From Malachius bipustulatus (lineage: Eukaryota > Arthropoda > Insecta > Coleoptera > Melyridae): 64,000 nucleotides of DNA. The position numbers were made by a program, and so were the translations under genes. The stretch lies in the NCBI GenBank assembly GCA_910589415.1, contig OU342630.1, positions 61,996,186 through 62,060,185 on the forward strand, given 5' to 3'. Positions 23,102-34,940 of this stretch are shown one piece after another (position 1 is the stretch's first letter; each line of letters opens with the position of its first letter). The notes below the pieces were generated by a model. That model saw only the letters and a program-made list of their open reading frames with translations. It did no database searches and was not told where the DNA came from.

Positions 23102-26100
23102 ATGAGCGCACAAAACGAAACAGATATTTCTCCATTCTGTCCGAATCCAAGAAATTTGCAATTGCCGCAGCATCCTCACCACGATGACGACCCCAAGAGG
23201 AATTCTAAAATAATTATTGATTACTGTGAGTTGTTTTTTTTTTAATAATAATTGTTATTGTGTCAATTATCAAGGAGAGGTTATTATAACAATATAATAA
23301 TAGGCAAGGACAGCGATGCGAAATTCCAAGAAAAATTCCATCTGGACATCGATGGAAGATTCGAGTACGCGCGGAGCGGGAAGGATCCCGGATTGATACT
23401 TATCTTCAACCACGAGACGTTCCACAAGAACAGGCAAACCAACAGAAAGGGCAGCACGAGGGACGTGAACACCATTATTGAATGCATGGGAAGGCTCGGT
23501 TACAATATCAGCGCTAACAACGTTTTCAATGATCTCAAACGAGAGGAGGTGTTCCAAAATGTCGATAGAGGTAGGTCTGGTGTGCTTGTGTAATTTTGTC
23601 TTTTTTTTTTCAGAATTATGTATCCTCTTCATGAGATCTACTTAAAATATTTTTCTATGTTTGCTTTGAGAAAATCTTTTGTTTAGTTGAGAGTGCAATA
23701 ATCGATTGATTGATAAAATCGAGACCTTGGACTTGGGAATGAGATAAGAGAAACGCATCTCGAGTTCGTAGGGTGACGTCCGTCGGTGTCAGAGATCTAT
23801 ATTATAGATATACCTACGTAGTTGATTAAAAAAATAATTTTTTGAATTTTCGCTTTTTTGAGCTACACCCATTCGGCCCTTGGACTACCTCATCTTTTAT
23901 GTTAAAAAACAATCTTGCGCAACAATAGCATTTTAATGCGATTTAATTGTGTCAGGTAGCGTAGTTCTCTGCTGCAACAATTTCAGTTTAATTGCTTCAA
24001 AAGTATGCTCATAAACGGTTATAGAAATTTATTCATTGTCACCCTTTTGCTACCCACGCCACTGGCTTATTATTGAAAATAATCAAATTTTTTTCCACTA
24101 ACATAAAGTTTGAAAAATGTTCTTTCAGTCATGTTAATTTGTTCCATTTTTTTCTATCTAGCTTATACAGGGGTTCAAAATACAGCATTTTTTTTTTGAA
24201 ACGGCTCTATCGATTTTATACTCAAATGAAATACCAGACCACTCCTTGTGGATATCTTTTTTTTTAATTATGAAGGAACAGCATGTAGAAGTAACGATAT
24301 TTCAGGGAATAACGAAAATCCAACCTCATCCCAAAGTTCTAAAATAGTTTAAAATTCCGTTAATTAACCTTGAAAGACAGGGGCGTATTGAAAATCGAAT
24401 AAACGCGGTTTTGAAGAAATATATAAATAACTTTCATAGCATTCCAAACTATACTGACTTACAATACGCGAATGGCGTCACGGTATCGGTATCCGGCCCA
24501 GAACGAGAGATTCGGTTCATTCTTTAAAGAAAAACCGACCTCGCCAGTCGCAGTAAGCAGAGACCCAATTATTTTTCCATTTCATTTATCCAGTCCATTT
24601 AATAAATTGTCTCATAAGACTTTAGACGAATAATTTTATTATCTAATCAATTTATTGAATTTTGTGTAACTTTACAGTGTTAAAGGCGGACCTATCAGAA
24701 GTAAATTGCGTAATGGTGTTCTTCCTGACGCACGGAAACGAAAACAATCTCCTAGAAGCCGACGATACTTGTTTTTTCGCGAATAAATTATGGGAACGAT
24801 TCTCCAATTGTGAACAGCTCGTGGACATACCCAAATTATTTTTTCTTCAGGTGAGTGACGCGGATAATACCTATTTATTATTATAATGAAGAGAACCGAC
24901 CTATATACCAACTGCGCATGGTGAAATCGAAACCTTAGAGTCAAAATTACTTGAAAAACGCACCCTTCATTTGTTCATTTGTCGTCCGTCAAGCGTCAAG
25001 CTTTCAAGGTGAAAACGTCAATTCTGTCACTGTCACGACCCCGACGCAGAGAAACAGTGGGTACGTTCAATGGGTACGTTCACCTGACGTCAACTACTGT
25101 TAAATAGCAGCGCAAAACGGTTGAGTGTTGGTTGTTGCAACATGTTGGAAATAGTATGAACGCATTGTTGAGATCGAACAACATGTGACATGTTTCTGGA
25201 TACGATTCAAGTTTATAGAAATAATTATTATCATTTCTTTGTCGCTGATCGTATCAGGTGCATTCTTACTTCCAAATTTTACGTAATATATGATGGTCCG
25301 CGTTCGAAAGTAAGGATTAGCAACGCTACATAGTTGACGTAAAAAAAGTAAAAACTCAACAGTTGACGTCAGGTGATGACTAGATGACAAACCGATAACT
25401 GATACTTGAAGCCGCAAGGTCGAGCGGCCGCCATTTTGTACGAGGGCAAAAATGTAGAGTCCCGTCGATGGTCGAATGACGTTAAGTGAATTTGTATGAC
25501 GTTATTACTTATAGTTTAAAGGTACGTAATTCTTTTAATGTAAGTTTAAGGCATTTATCTGTTTAAAAAATACAAACTCGCGTGCGGCTAGCGGTTGCAC
25601 AAAATAATGCATTTAATGTCTTTCGATGGGACTCTACATTTTTGCCCTTATAGAAAATGGCCGCCTCAGGCCTCACTTTTGGCATGGGTACAGAATACAG
25701 TTCGTTATCTAATCACAGTCAGTTCAGCTGTGTCTTTCATTTAAATTGATTTTGTTATAATTAATTCATTTGGGGTTTTTGTTCATTAATCATTACTTAA
25801 TTCGAATATCGTTTTAAATGCAAATCAAATAACACATGCTTCGATATTTTATTCAAATTATTCGTCAATTCACAACTGCTTTATTTGGGAGTCATTCATG
25901 AACCAGGAGCATGGGTGTGCTTGCAATTAACGATTTATAACGATGAGTTAAAGCTGGGGTATTTTGTTTGTAACTGTAAACGAATCCTGTCGATGTCTCT
26001 CCCACCTTTCACTAACAACTCGGTTGCAAAACAAGCGGTCCTCGCTTATCACGCTCTTGCGGACCACCCAGAGTTTTAGCAAAGCTATAATTAAACCTGC

Positions 26101-26821
26101 TAGCCCTAATATAGCAGAAAATATAAATTCCTATACAGGATTCTTGAAATTTTTCAAGGTCCATATCATGTTAAGTACCTCTACCTATAGCTCATGTGTA
26201 GTTTTTTTTAATGCACTAATACTTATGATGATGTATAAACAATCTATTTTCCAGGCATGTAAAGGTAAAGACGTTTCCGTGACCTCTCTAAACACCATCA
26301 GACCGATCACTTTTTCAAATTTGGTTCCCGAAAAAACGTTCAACAGCGATTACATCGGACCGGACATGTTGATCGTCTATTCCGCCAGTGAAGGTAAGTG
26401 GAAACGAGGAGTTCCAAAATAATCTAAGACTAATATTGATGCAGGTAACGTCTCGTTCAGGAACAAAGACATCGGTTCCTGGTTTATCCAAGAGCTGTGC
26501 AAGAACTTTCTGGGATACGGGCGACGAGACGATATACTTTCCTTGATAACCAGAACGAGCAAGTGCGTCTGCGGCAACTACTTCCAGAACGAGCTCGGTG
26601 TTGGCGGCGGTGGCGGTGAGGATTATCCGGAGAGCGAGGACATTTTGAAACAGATGCCGCTGTTCATATCGACGCTGAGGAAGAAGTTCTACTTGAACAG
26701 GAGCAAGGATCGCAGTTTCTTGTTCAGCATGGAACGGAAGTTTGACGAGATGTCGGAACAGGTCAGGAAATTGGAGTGCAAGCTGGAAGAGTTATCGGAT
26801 AGTCTCAAACGTTCGCAATAA
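23102..26821 (+). CDS. Caspase with C-terminal coiled-coil tail (359 aa, 5 exons)
   Basis: A cysteine protease of the apoptotic caspase family. Exons: 23102-23225, 23304-23570, 24678-24850, 26255-26393, 26445-26821, all with GT-AG introns; the phases (1, 1, 0, 1) keep one frame. The prodomain is short (about 45 residues, no CARD or death-effector domain), which suggests an effector type. Visible motifs: pocket Arg in NRKGSTRDV (R89), catalytic His in FFLTHG (H149), catalytic Cys in QACKG (C190; usually QACRG), second pocket Arg in SFRNKDIGSWF (R240). Exon 5 continues past the usual caspase end with a charged heptad-like helix (~328-359). A Gly/Glu-rich insert lies at ~275-285. AATAAA follows at 26883. 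It faces the pseudocaspase at 42-44 kb tail-to-tail. Introns 2 and 4 carry element fragments. Confidence 0.9.
24885..25075 (+). repeat. Fragment of the 3-kb LTR family (U3 start)
   Basis: Starts TGAAGAGAACCGACC and shares ACTGCGCATGGT, GAAAAACGCACCC and a CAAGCTTTCAAGG-type block, in order, with the start of the 3-kb LTR (minus strand from 18105). It lies in caspase intron 4 just after the exon 3 donor site. No other LTR parts follow. Confidence 0.55.
25081..25375. mobile_element. 295-bp MITE in caspase intron 4
   Basis: CACCTGACGTCAACTACTGT at the left is inverted at the right as AACAGTTGACGTCAGGTG. Each arm contains TGACGTCA, a CREB/ATF-type palindrome. No coding sequence. Target duplication was not resolved. 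Confidence 0.6.
25400..26060. repeat. Repeat fragments in caspase intron 4
   Basis: About 25425-25672 is bounded by inverted GGGCAAAAATGTAGAGTCCC and GGGACTCTACATTTTTGCCC with GCCGCCATTTT/AAAATGGCCGC outside, a MITE-like structure; a relative of its left end lies at 53280-53400. About 25810-26000 (AATGCAAATCAAATAACA, then GAGTTAAAGCTGGGGTA) recurs diverged at 38120-38310, right beside the gypsy element. Both are non-coding. Confidence 0.5.
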
Positions 26822-26882
26822 CATTTCTCTTTATCTCTTTTTGAACTTATTGATATTTGATATGATAACGCGGGCTTACCAA

Positions 26883-26888
26883 AATAAA
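26883..26888 (+). terminator. Caspase poly(A) signal
   Basis: AATAAA 62 bases after the caspase stop codon, a plausible 3' cleavage signal. Confidence 0.6.
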
Positions 26889-26899
26889 ATTATTTGACT

Positions 26900-28263
26900 A
26901 TGGAGTAATATATTCCCTATATGCGATAGTAAAGTACGTTCTCTTATCAAATAATGCACAACAATGTTACTATACAAGGTGTCCCCCATTTTAGAGCTCA
27001 CTACAAGTTGTATACCTATCTCATAAAGACTGGCGGTAGAATTCTCTGGTGATTAGAGTTATTTCCCCGACTTAACGAGCTACTTCTAACCTAAAAAACG
27101 TAAAAAATACCTTTATAAGACGCTTAATGAAGAAATCTGGCCATTAGCCCAACGATCTATTAGCCTAATGAGAAACGTTAACGATTTCAGTTGTCAAAAC
27201 CTTTATACGACGCTTAATAGCCCGTTTAGGCCTAATAGCCCGTTAAAAAGTTCATTATCTCTTTATAATACTCGCTGTAAGAGATCTAGGGTAGGGTAAA
27301 TTAAAGAAAAGTTGCCCTATATTGTGGCCATCTCAAATCCCCGAAGACATAGGTACAAAGATATCTGTGACTGTTCCTGAAATATCCTGAAAAAACAATA
27401 TGGCGGCCATAAGAAATACAATCGCTGACTATGAAAACTCTGGGATCCAGTCGGCTTTGAATTTTTTGAAATGTCGAATTGATGGCTCTTGACGACTCAT
27501 GAATTATTATATTATATGTATAATATAATAATTAAAATGTATAACTCATTCTATCTTATATGTCTTGACGGAATCAAGATGGCCACAAAATAGAGCATAT
27601 TTTCTCTAATTTAACGGACCCTGTATCTTGTGATAAACAATAAGCAGGATCGCCGTGTGGTAAACTGATTAACTGGTTGTATAGCCATGTGGTAATCTTG
27701 TAGGGTTAAGCCATGTGGTAAACTGGGATGCTGTGTTGACTGGGTGGCAGGATAATTACCCTTAGTCAGCATTATTGCAAGGTCGGTACCTGGCAGGGTT
27801 ACCGTCTTTGTTATTAAACATTATTTATCTGTGTCAGTATAATATTACAACAACGCTTGTTTCGATTACAAACTAGTTAATGAATTGACTTTAAAATATT
27901 TACTTATTGAAAGAAGATTTTCTTGCTAATAATCTTAATTGGTCCATGACACCTATCCATTACAATCTTTTAGTGTTTACGAGATACCCACATAGCGTGA
28001 GCTCTAAAATAAGGAACACGACTGTATGTACCTACGATAGATATAGGTATATATGTTATACCATAACTAATGATGTTACCTGTTTATTTCAATTTAATAT
28101 CTTTACATATAAATTTATGTAATTTCACTTAAATATTTATGTGGTCATTTTTAAATTATGATTGTACCTCTAATGTGTGTATTTAAATAAATATTTCCGT
28201 TGTTTTTGTTTCTCGAATTAAACTATTCTTAGCTGTCACCAGTTTACCTACGGTAAAAAATAA
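26900..28263. other. Intergenic, no gene seen
   Basis: Non-coding. TACAAGGTGTCCCCCATTTTAG near 26974 resembles the ACAGGGTGTCCC-type end of an insect DNA element, but no partner end was found. A CCRTGTGGTAA word is repeated about three times at 27650-27730. Confidence 0.35.
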
Positions 28264-28267
28264 AGAG

Positions 28268-29851
28268 TGTAGCGTGCGCTTTTCCGTATTTATCCAGAAC
28301 GAATTTACGAACAGAAAGGTGTACCAAGATGGCATTTCTTTAGTTTGATACCCTCCGCAAGTTCTATAGTTTGAGGTATAGTAACAGGATCGAGTTATGA
28401 GTCTGTCAGTCAGAGCCGTCAACTGCCAGTCAGAAGAACTGAACGTCAGCGCAGTGGAGCAAGGTGGACGAGGACGATATCGATTTTTTTTTTTGGTGAA
28501 GGAGAACTGAACGGGTTAGTTGCTTCTTGTTGGTTGGAATATCATTGAGTGATGGTGTTTCAGTGAGATGGTGTTATTTCATTTGTTATCTCGTGTAGTG
28601 TGGTTAAAATAACACAGGAAAGAAAGCCTGTCAATCATGCATGGATGGGAGTAAGAAAGCTCGACTGGAACCGACATAATGGCGTCCATCTCGGGTTTTT
28701 TTTTCCTTTTTTCTGTTTTCTTTTTATTCTCTACTTCTAGTTCCATGTTTCTGCGTTTCGAGTTCTAGTTTTATTTCTAGAATTCGATCTTTCGGATCCC
28801 TCCTTCGGGGTGGATCTATAATAAGATCTATCGTTAGTCGTTTATTTTATTTCCAAAATGTGCTGGTGGTGGTCTCCGTTGAGAAATATCCCATTTTCAA
28901 GCACTGGGTAGAAGAGCATAATTCTTTTTGGAAGTAATGGCGTTCTACAGACAAAGCCGGACCTAGCCAACTGGAGAGGGAGCAGGCGTCACAGTCTATC
29001 TCATTTCTTTTGGATCTTTCTGTTGCAGTCATGTTTCATCAAGAAATATTTGGAACTTCAAGGTACTTTGTAAATTTTTTTGTTTCATTTATTTTACATT
29101 GAATTTTCTCTCTAAAAAGAGAGGAAGTAACTTCATCAGATTGCGTTATTGATTTTATCAAGATGGGAATTTTTATTATTTTAATAATTGGGAAATACTT
29201 CCCCAATGTTGTTAATTTTAGCTAGTGAGTAGAAATGTTCAATTTAGTATTTAATCTTAATCTAAATTAATTATCAGGGAGAATTAATTGGCCAAATTTA
29301 GTTAGTGTTAAGAATGTAAATTTTTTTGTCAAGTACCTAATGAAGGTAATTTGTTGATCAACGAGATCAACATTTTTTTAGTTTACTATTGTTCTATTTT
29401 TAAGAAATGTTGCTAGTATGTAGATGATAAGGGAGAAATCCAAGATAAATTTTCTTTTGTCTCACAATACAATATACCGTTAGCTGGGAAGTTTTATGTT
29501 TTTAATTGGAGAAGTCCAATAAATTGTTAAATTTTTTATGTGAGTTTTATTTTTAGTATCTGTGTGGCCTGAATAATAAAAAGACACAACGTAGGGCAGG
29601 TCAGTTATGTAAATTTTGAATCAAATATATTTTTTTATATTTAGACGATCATGTGGACGAATTTGTAGTTTCATCATCATTTTTTTTTTTTTTAATTTTT
29701 ACACCCTCTGTCCTACTTTGGGTACAAACAAATTTGAAGGTACCTGGATGGGATCAGAGGGAGTGACACCTTCCTTTCGCTCATTTTTTTAGTTTTCTTT
29801 TTGGCCTGATTAATTAAAATTTTTTTGTGATCGAGCGAAGGAAGGGTTGCA
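28268..29851 (+). repeat. 5' LTR of the gypsy element
   Basis: 1,584 bp. Its first 1,355 bp (to 29622) match the 3' LTR apart from one substitution and one T-run length difference that I could find. The last ~229 bp are clearly diverged from the 3' LTR. Confidence 0.93.
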
Positions 29852-30167
29852 AATGGTGCAGTGTCCAGCACGGAGTTTATTTTTGGATAATATTGTATTG
29901 TGAGAAATTTTTTAATGTTTATGTGTACTTATATGTGGTTATGCTAACTCACGTTTTGGATTTTTAAGATAGTGTGTATCTATATTAACGACATTTGATG
30001 ATATTAAGTGAGGTTAATTAACAACGGTAAATAATACTACTAATATGTTTGCAATTTTGAGCAATACTAATTGATAAGGTACCTATACATTGTGCGTTCC
30101 AAATCAAGGTTTCTCTATTTGAGTGTTTTTGTAATTTTAGTATTTGTGTATCTTTATATTAATCAAG

Positions 30168-31751
30168 ATGAGTTCAGAGTTAGGGACTAGCTTTGAAGTA
30201 GCTCATTTGAGAGTTGAGGAGATTAAGTATGAGATCTTGTTGAGAAACGAGGAGCCCTTATGGGACAATAACATGCGTAGGACCCAATTAAGTAGGTTAA
30301 TAAAATCAGGTGTAGTAGTACCAACAGTTTCACCGTTAGATTTTGATGAAGATTTAGAGGCATGTAGGCAAACTCTTAATAACATAGAGGTGTCGTTAGG
30401 GAAAATTAAATCAATTGGGGAAAATTTTCCATTATATAGTAGATTATTGTCTAGGATAGTTCATTTGAAACTGAGAATAGGGCGATTAAATGACTGTAGT
30501 GCTAGTGAGGTCGTTTCAAAAGATCAAATACGTCATGATTTTGAGAATTTAAGTAAGAAGTTTTCTGAGGTTAACACATCGTTGCCATTGTTGCCAGCTG
30601 GAAGCTCTAGTCCAGTTGATTCTTGGTGGACTGTAGACAGCAGCCCCATCGTAGAAACAACTTCAAACAATACGAGTACTAGTTCACAATTGCTTTCTGC
30701 AACGAACCCTTTTAGGGACGATTTTATTGGAGATTTTAGTTTTTTGACAGTTTCCGAGCCAGGTAGTTTTAATGATAAGCTGCCTAGGGATAACTTATAT
30801 AGTCCGAATCCTTTCTCAGTACCAGATTGTTCAAATATTCCGCAGAATTTAAGGGTAAATCAAGTTAGTGTTAGGAATAAGGTATCTACTCCCGTTCATA
30901 AGTGGAATTTGACATTTTCTGGGAAAGAACAGGGTTGCGAGGTCGTGAAATTTTTAGAACGTGTCAAGGAATTGAGCGAGGCTCGAGGAGTTCCCTTAGA
31001 TGAGGTGTTTAGTTGCGCAGTGGATCTTTTTAAAGAACCAGCACTTTCCTGGTTTAGGAATATTAAGTATCAGGTTAGGACGTGGGACGAATTAGAATGG
31101 CGTCTAAGGTCAACGTTTATCCCTCCGAACTATGATGAAGATTTATTAGCCGAAATTAGATCATTTAGGCAGACTAGTGGGGAAAGTGTGGTTACATTTT
31201 TGGCTAGGATTAGGATGAAATTTTCTCATCTTTTGGTACCGTTGTCCACTGCAGAGCAAATCAAGATCGTAAGGAGAAATTTATCTCCAGATTTGAATAG
31301 TAAATTATGTCTTTTGCAGATAGAGTCGTTTGAGCAGTTAGAATATTTTTGTAGACAGATAGCTGTCAATTCGACACCAAATAGTTGGGCAGTAAACAAA
31401 AAGGTTTACCGTAAACCTGAACAGGTGATTGAAGTAACAGAGCCACCCAAGAAAAAGGAGTCGAAAACTCCTAAAGAAGATTTTTTGTCATCTAAATCTC
31501 GTTGGGTGTGTTGGAATTGTGATGGTGCTGGTCATTCGTTTATGGAATGTACTCAGCCCAGGAAGTTTTTCTGTTTTGGTTGTGGTCTAAAGGACGTTTC
31601 TAAAAGATCCTCTCCTAGGTGTGGTGAGAATGCAAATTCTACCACAGTTTCAAAAAACGATTTAGGGGGCGAGCGGCGAGGGACAACCGTTCCAAACTCC
31701 CGAAAACAGCCTACTATGGAGACAGGCGCAGTCCCAAAAATTCCGAAGTAG
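30168..31751 (+). CDS. Gypsy Gag polyprotein (527 aa)
   Basis: Structural protein that forms the virus-like particle and binds element RNA. I chose ATG 30168 (MSSELG), although the frame extends upstream without a better start. The N-terminal ~200 residues are helical and charged. About 245-430 holds a capsid-like region (FSGKEQGCEVVKFLERVKEL, then WFRNIK and LLAEIRSFRQ), and a CCHC zinc knuckle lies at ~450-464 (CWNCDGAGHSFMEC). A second Cys pair (FCFGCG) follows. The stop at 31749 lies just past a CCCAAAA heptamer, so pol is probably made by -1 frameshifting. Confidence 0.9.
   Translation: MSSELGTSFEVAHLRVEEIKYEILLRNEEPLWDNNMRRTQLSRLIKSGVVVPTVSPLDFDEDLEACRQTLNNIEVSLGKIKSIGENFPLYSRLLSRIVHLKLRIGRLNDCSASEVVSKDQIRHDFENLSKKFSEVNTSLPLLPAGSSSPVDSWWTVDSSPIVETTSNNTSTSSQLLSATNPFRDDFIGDFSFLTVSEPGSFNDKLPRDNLYSPNPFSVPDCSNIPQNLRVNQVSVRNKVSTPVHKWNLTFSGKEQGCEVVKFLERVKELSEARGVPLDEVFSCAVDLFKEPALSWFRNIKYQVRTWDELEWRLRSTFIPPNYDEDLLAEIRSFRQTSGESVVTFLARIRMKFSHLLVPLSTAEQIKIVRRNLSPDLNSKLCLLQIESFEQLEYFCRQIAVNSTPNSWAVNKKVYRKPEQVIEVTEPPKKKESKTPKEDFLSSKSRWVCWNCDGAGHSFMECTQPRKFFCFGCGLKDVSKRSSPRCGENANSTTVSKNDLGGERRGTTVPNSRKQPTMETGAVPKIPK
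31733..31739 (+). promoter_or_regulatory. Candidate -1 ribosomal frameshift slippery site
   Basis: CCCAAAA is positioned in the gag frame exactly as X XXY YYZ (codons GTC CCA AAA). Slipping back one base moves ribosomes into the frame that continues through GAAGTAGTTGAAG into the protease. The gag stop lies 9 bases downstream. Such heptamers drive gag-pol expression in many retroelements; function here is inferred. Confidence 0.6.
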
Positions 31752-32194
31752 TTGAAGTTATTGATGAGGCAGTGGTAGGTAATGAACCTGACCACTGTAA
31801 TAATAAGTTGATGAGTGTAGATGTGGATAGGGGTGATACTGATATTTGTCCGATGTTTAAGAAAAAGTTACATGATAATAGGCCTTATATACCTATAGTT
31901 ATTGAAGATAGACAATATTTGGGTTTATTGGATACTGGTGCAAATTTATCGATTTTGGGTTCCAATGTGGAAATTTTATGGGAAGGTAATGACACTTTTG
32001 TCAAGGATTCGGATGGGACGAATGTGACTATTGCAGACGGTAGCTCACAGGAGTTGTTAGGTTTTGTCACGTTTCCGGTAAGTTTTGAGAATAAGGTTAT
32101 CGATTTGAGATTTGCTGTAGTACCTTCTATTTCGCATTCCATTATTTTGGGTGCAGATTTTTGTAGATTGTCGGAACATCAATTTAAATTTTAA
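31743..32194 (+). pseudogene. Gypsy pol, protease segment
   Basis: Retroviral-type aspartic protease in the frame reached by -1 slippage from gag. The active-site Asp is in LLDTGANLSIL (DTG at 31931-31939), and a conserved SIILGADF motif lies near the end. The frame stops at 32192-32194 while homology to the pol linker continues in another frame from about 32170, so a small indel separates protease from reverse transcriptase. Confidence 0.85.
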
Positions 32195-33686
32195 GAACAG
32201 GTCTTATCAGGTAGGACAAATTGAGGCATCAACTTCTTCCAAGGCAGATTCTAATACTTTTCTAGCCGAGCTTTCATCTGATCAGGGCAAGGTGTTGTCT
32301 GAAGTTATTACTAAATTTGAGACTTTGTCGTCAACAGCACCAGGGAGAACAAATATCATCTCTCATTTTATAGACACTGGTGAGGCTAGACCAGTTAAGC
32401 AAAGGCAATATCCATTATCGCCGATGCTTAATAAAATTTTGCATAAGGAGATCGATGCTATGTTAGAGTCTGGGGTAATTGAGAAAAGTATGTCCGCATG
32501 GGCATCCCCGATTTTAATGGTTCCAAAATCAGAACCAGGTACATATAGGTTATGTTTTGATGGCAGAGGTTTGAATCAGGTAACGGTTAAGGATTCTTAT
32601 CCCTTGCCATTGATTGATAATATTTTGAATAAGGTAGGTGGTAAGAAATATCTTTCTTCCATTGATATTACTAAGGCTTTCTGGAATATTCCTTTAGAAG
32701 AAACTTCGAAGCAAAAGACAGCTTTCCAAGTTCAAGGGAGAGGTATTTTTCAATTTGTAGTTATGCCGTTCGGTCTATGCAATGCCGCGCAGACACAACA
32801 GCGGTTGATGGACAGATTATTTATGGATCCAAGATTTGAAGATAAAGTTTTTGTGTATCTCGATGATATCGTTTGTGTTTCTGAGGATTTTGATGAACAT
32901 GTCAGGTTGTTGAATGAAGTTTTTGAGATTTTGTTTTCTGCGGGTCTGAAGGTGAATATTCCGAAATGCCAATTTTGTAGAGATTCCCTAACATTTTTGG
33001 GTTACATAGTAGATAGGAATGGGCTAAGAACTGACCCAGATAAGGTCAAGGCTATAGCGGAAATGCCATCTCCGCGAAACACTACAGAGGTTCGAAGGAT
33101 AATGGGAGTGTTGCAATGGTATAGAAAGTTTATTAAGGACTTTTCGACCATTTCTGAACCAATCACCTCGATCATTAAAGGTCGAATAAAGAATGCCCCC
33201 ATTGTTTGGACTGAAACAGCCGAGTCAGCCTTATGTAATTTGAAGGAGAGATTGATCTCTAATCCTATTCTTGTTAGCCCGGATTTCGATAAGCCATTCT
33301 TTATCCAGACGGACGCGAGTGACGTCGGCATTGGGGCCGTATTATACCAGCTTCGAGACGGCTTTGAACATCCTATCGCTTATGCGTCCAGAAAACTTTC
33401 TAAGGCCGAAACCAAGTATATGGCGACGGAGAAAGAATGTTTGGCAGTTATCTTTGGTATTGAGAAATTTAGAGGCTATGTTGAGGGCGCAGAATTCACT
33501 GTAGTAACTGATCATGCCAGTTTACAGTGGCTGTACAGAATTAAAGATCCCATGGGTCGTATCGCCCGTTGGACAGTTAGGCTTAGTTGTTTCAAGTTCA
33601 AGATAGTCCATCGTCCAGGAAAGGATATGGTAGTACCGGATTTGCTTTCGAGACAGATTGCTTCTCAGTTGAAGTTCAGAATTTAA
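32175..33686 (+). pseudogene. Gypsy pol, reverse transcriptase and RNase H segment
   Basis: Copies element RNA into DNA and degrades the RNA strand. The reverse transcriptase carries the SPILMVPKSEPGTYRLCFD and VVMPFGLCNA motifs and the catalytic YLDD (32856-32867). RNase H begins at IQTDASDVGIGAVLYQ, with YMATEKECLAV and VTDHASLQWL following. This order and these motifs are Ty3/gypsy-type. The frame ends at 33686, but integrase-like sequence already begins in another frame at about 33650, marking a second indel. Confidence 0.9.
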
Positions 33687-34741
33687 TTCCTGACCAATGG
33701 TATGCTGATATGATCAATAAGATACAATGTGATCCACAAAAGTATCCAAATTTTCTCGTGCAAGGTAGTGCTATTTATAAGCACATTAAGAATAATCATG
33801 ACATTGAAACGAACCAGTCAAACTGGAAGTTGGTAGTTCCTACTGAAAATCGAAAGGAAATTTTTGAGCAATGTCATGATAGCCCAACAGCAGCTCATTT
33901 GGGAGTGCATAAGACCTTGACACGAATTTTAGAGAGGTATTATTGGCCTGGTATTGGAGAGACGGTTAGGAGGTACGTGTCATCTTGTACTACGTGTGGA
34001 GCACACAAGTCCACCAATAAACTTCCTGCCGGAGCTTATGGTAAGAAGAGATCTGTCGACTTTCCCTTTCAGATGATTTCTTTAGGTTTGATGGGACCAT
34101 TTCCACGGTCTAAGTCCGGAAATACGCAATTGTTGGTTGTCACAGATGCTTTTTCAAGATTCGTTTTGGTCCAGCCCCTTTCGAAAGCTACAGCTTCGAA
34201 AGTTGCCAAGTTTTTAGAGAACCAGGTATTCTTGATATACGGGGTACCTCAGATTGTGGTTTGTGATAACGGTGTGCAATTTACATCTAAGGAATTTAAG
34301 GCACTTATGAAAAAGTATCATGTACAGCGAGTTTGGTATAATGCACGTTATCATCCCCAAGTTAACCCTACTGAGAGGGTAAATAAAGTATTAGGTTCTG
34401 CGATTAGCTCCTATGTTAAGGAGGACCACAGAACTTGGGATGAACATTTGCATGAAATTGCACAAGCTATTCGGACAGCAGAGCATGAAGCCACCGGCTT
34501 TACTCCTGCTTTTCTTATCTTTGGTAGAAATGTCCCGGTGGATGGACAGTATTATGGTGATGTAGGTTTGAATTCGTATGATCCAGTTCAAATTTCGGAT
34601 AAGTTGAAGTGGCAATCGGAAATTTCGAAGGTTCCGAAATTATACCCACAAATTCAGGCTCGAGTTCAGAAAGCGTATGACAAAAATTCTTCCAGGTACC
34701 TACAATCTGAGACGAAGAGACATTCGTTATCAAGTAGGTGA
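33651..34741 (+). pseudogene. Gypsy pol, integrase segment
   Basis: Integrase that joins element DNA to the genome. The HHCC zinc-binding domain shows HLGVHKTLTRILERYYWPG and CTTCGAHK. Catalytic core residues are visible as Asp in VVTDAFSRF, Asp in VCDNGVQFTS and Glu in NPTERVNKVL. The frame stops at 34741, and the C-terminal part continues in a different frame from about 34700. Confidence 0.9.
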
Positions 34742-34940
34742 CAAGGTCTGGAAGAAAAATTTTGTACTTTCTGATAAGGTGACTGGTTTCGCTAAGAAAC
34801 TAGCCCCTAAGTATGTTCCTGCTCTCGTAACGAAAGTTAAAGGGAGTGGTTTAGTTGTTGAGTTGAGTAATGAGTCAGGGAAGAATTTGGGTGAATTCCA
34901 CATTCAAGATCTTAAGCCCTTTGTAAGTATCGATGATTAG
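34700..34940 (+). pseudogene. Gypsy pol, integrase C-terminal segment
   Basis: Continues in the frame that begins around 34677. It reads RRDIRYQVGDKVWKKNF and then an SH3-like/GPY-type segment (KYVPALVTKVKGSG), ending at TAG 34938. Short C-terminal domains of this sort follow the core in gypsy integrases. It is separated from the core by a third frame change near 34700. Confidence 0.75.

Noticed and set aside
23270..23632. Minus frames opposite caspase exon 2
   Set aside because: Shadows of the real plus-strand exon, which has correct splice sites and caspase motifs.
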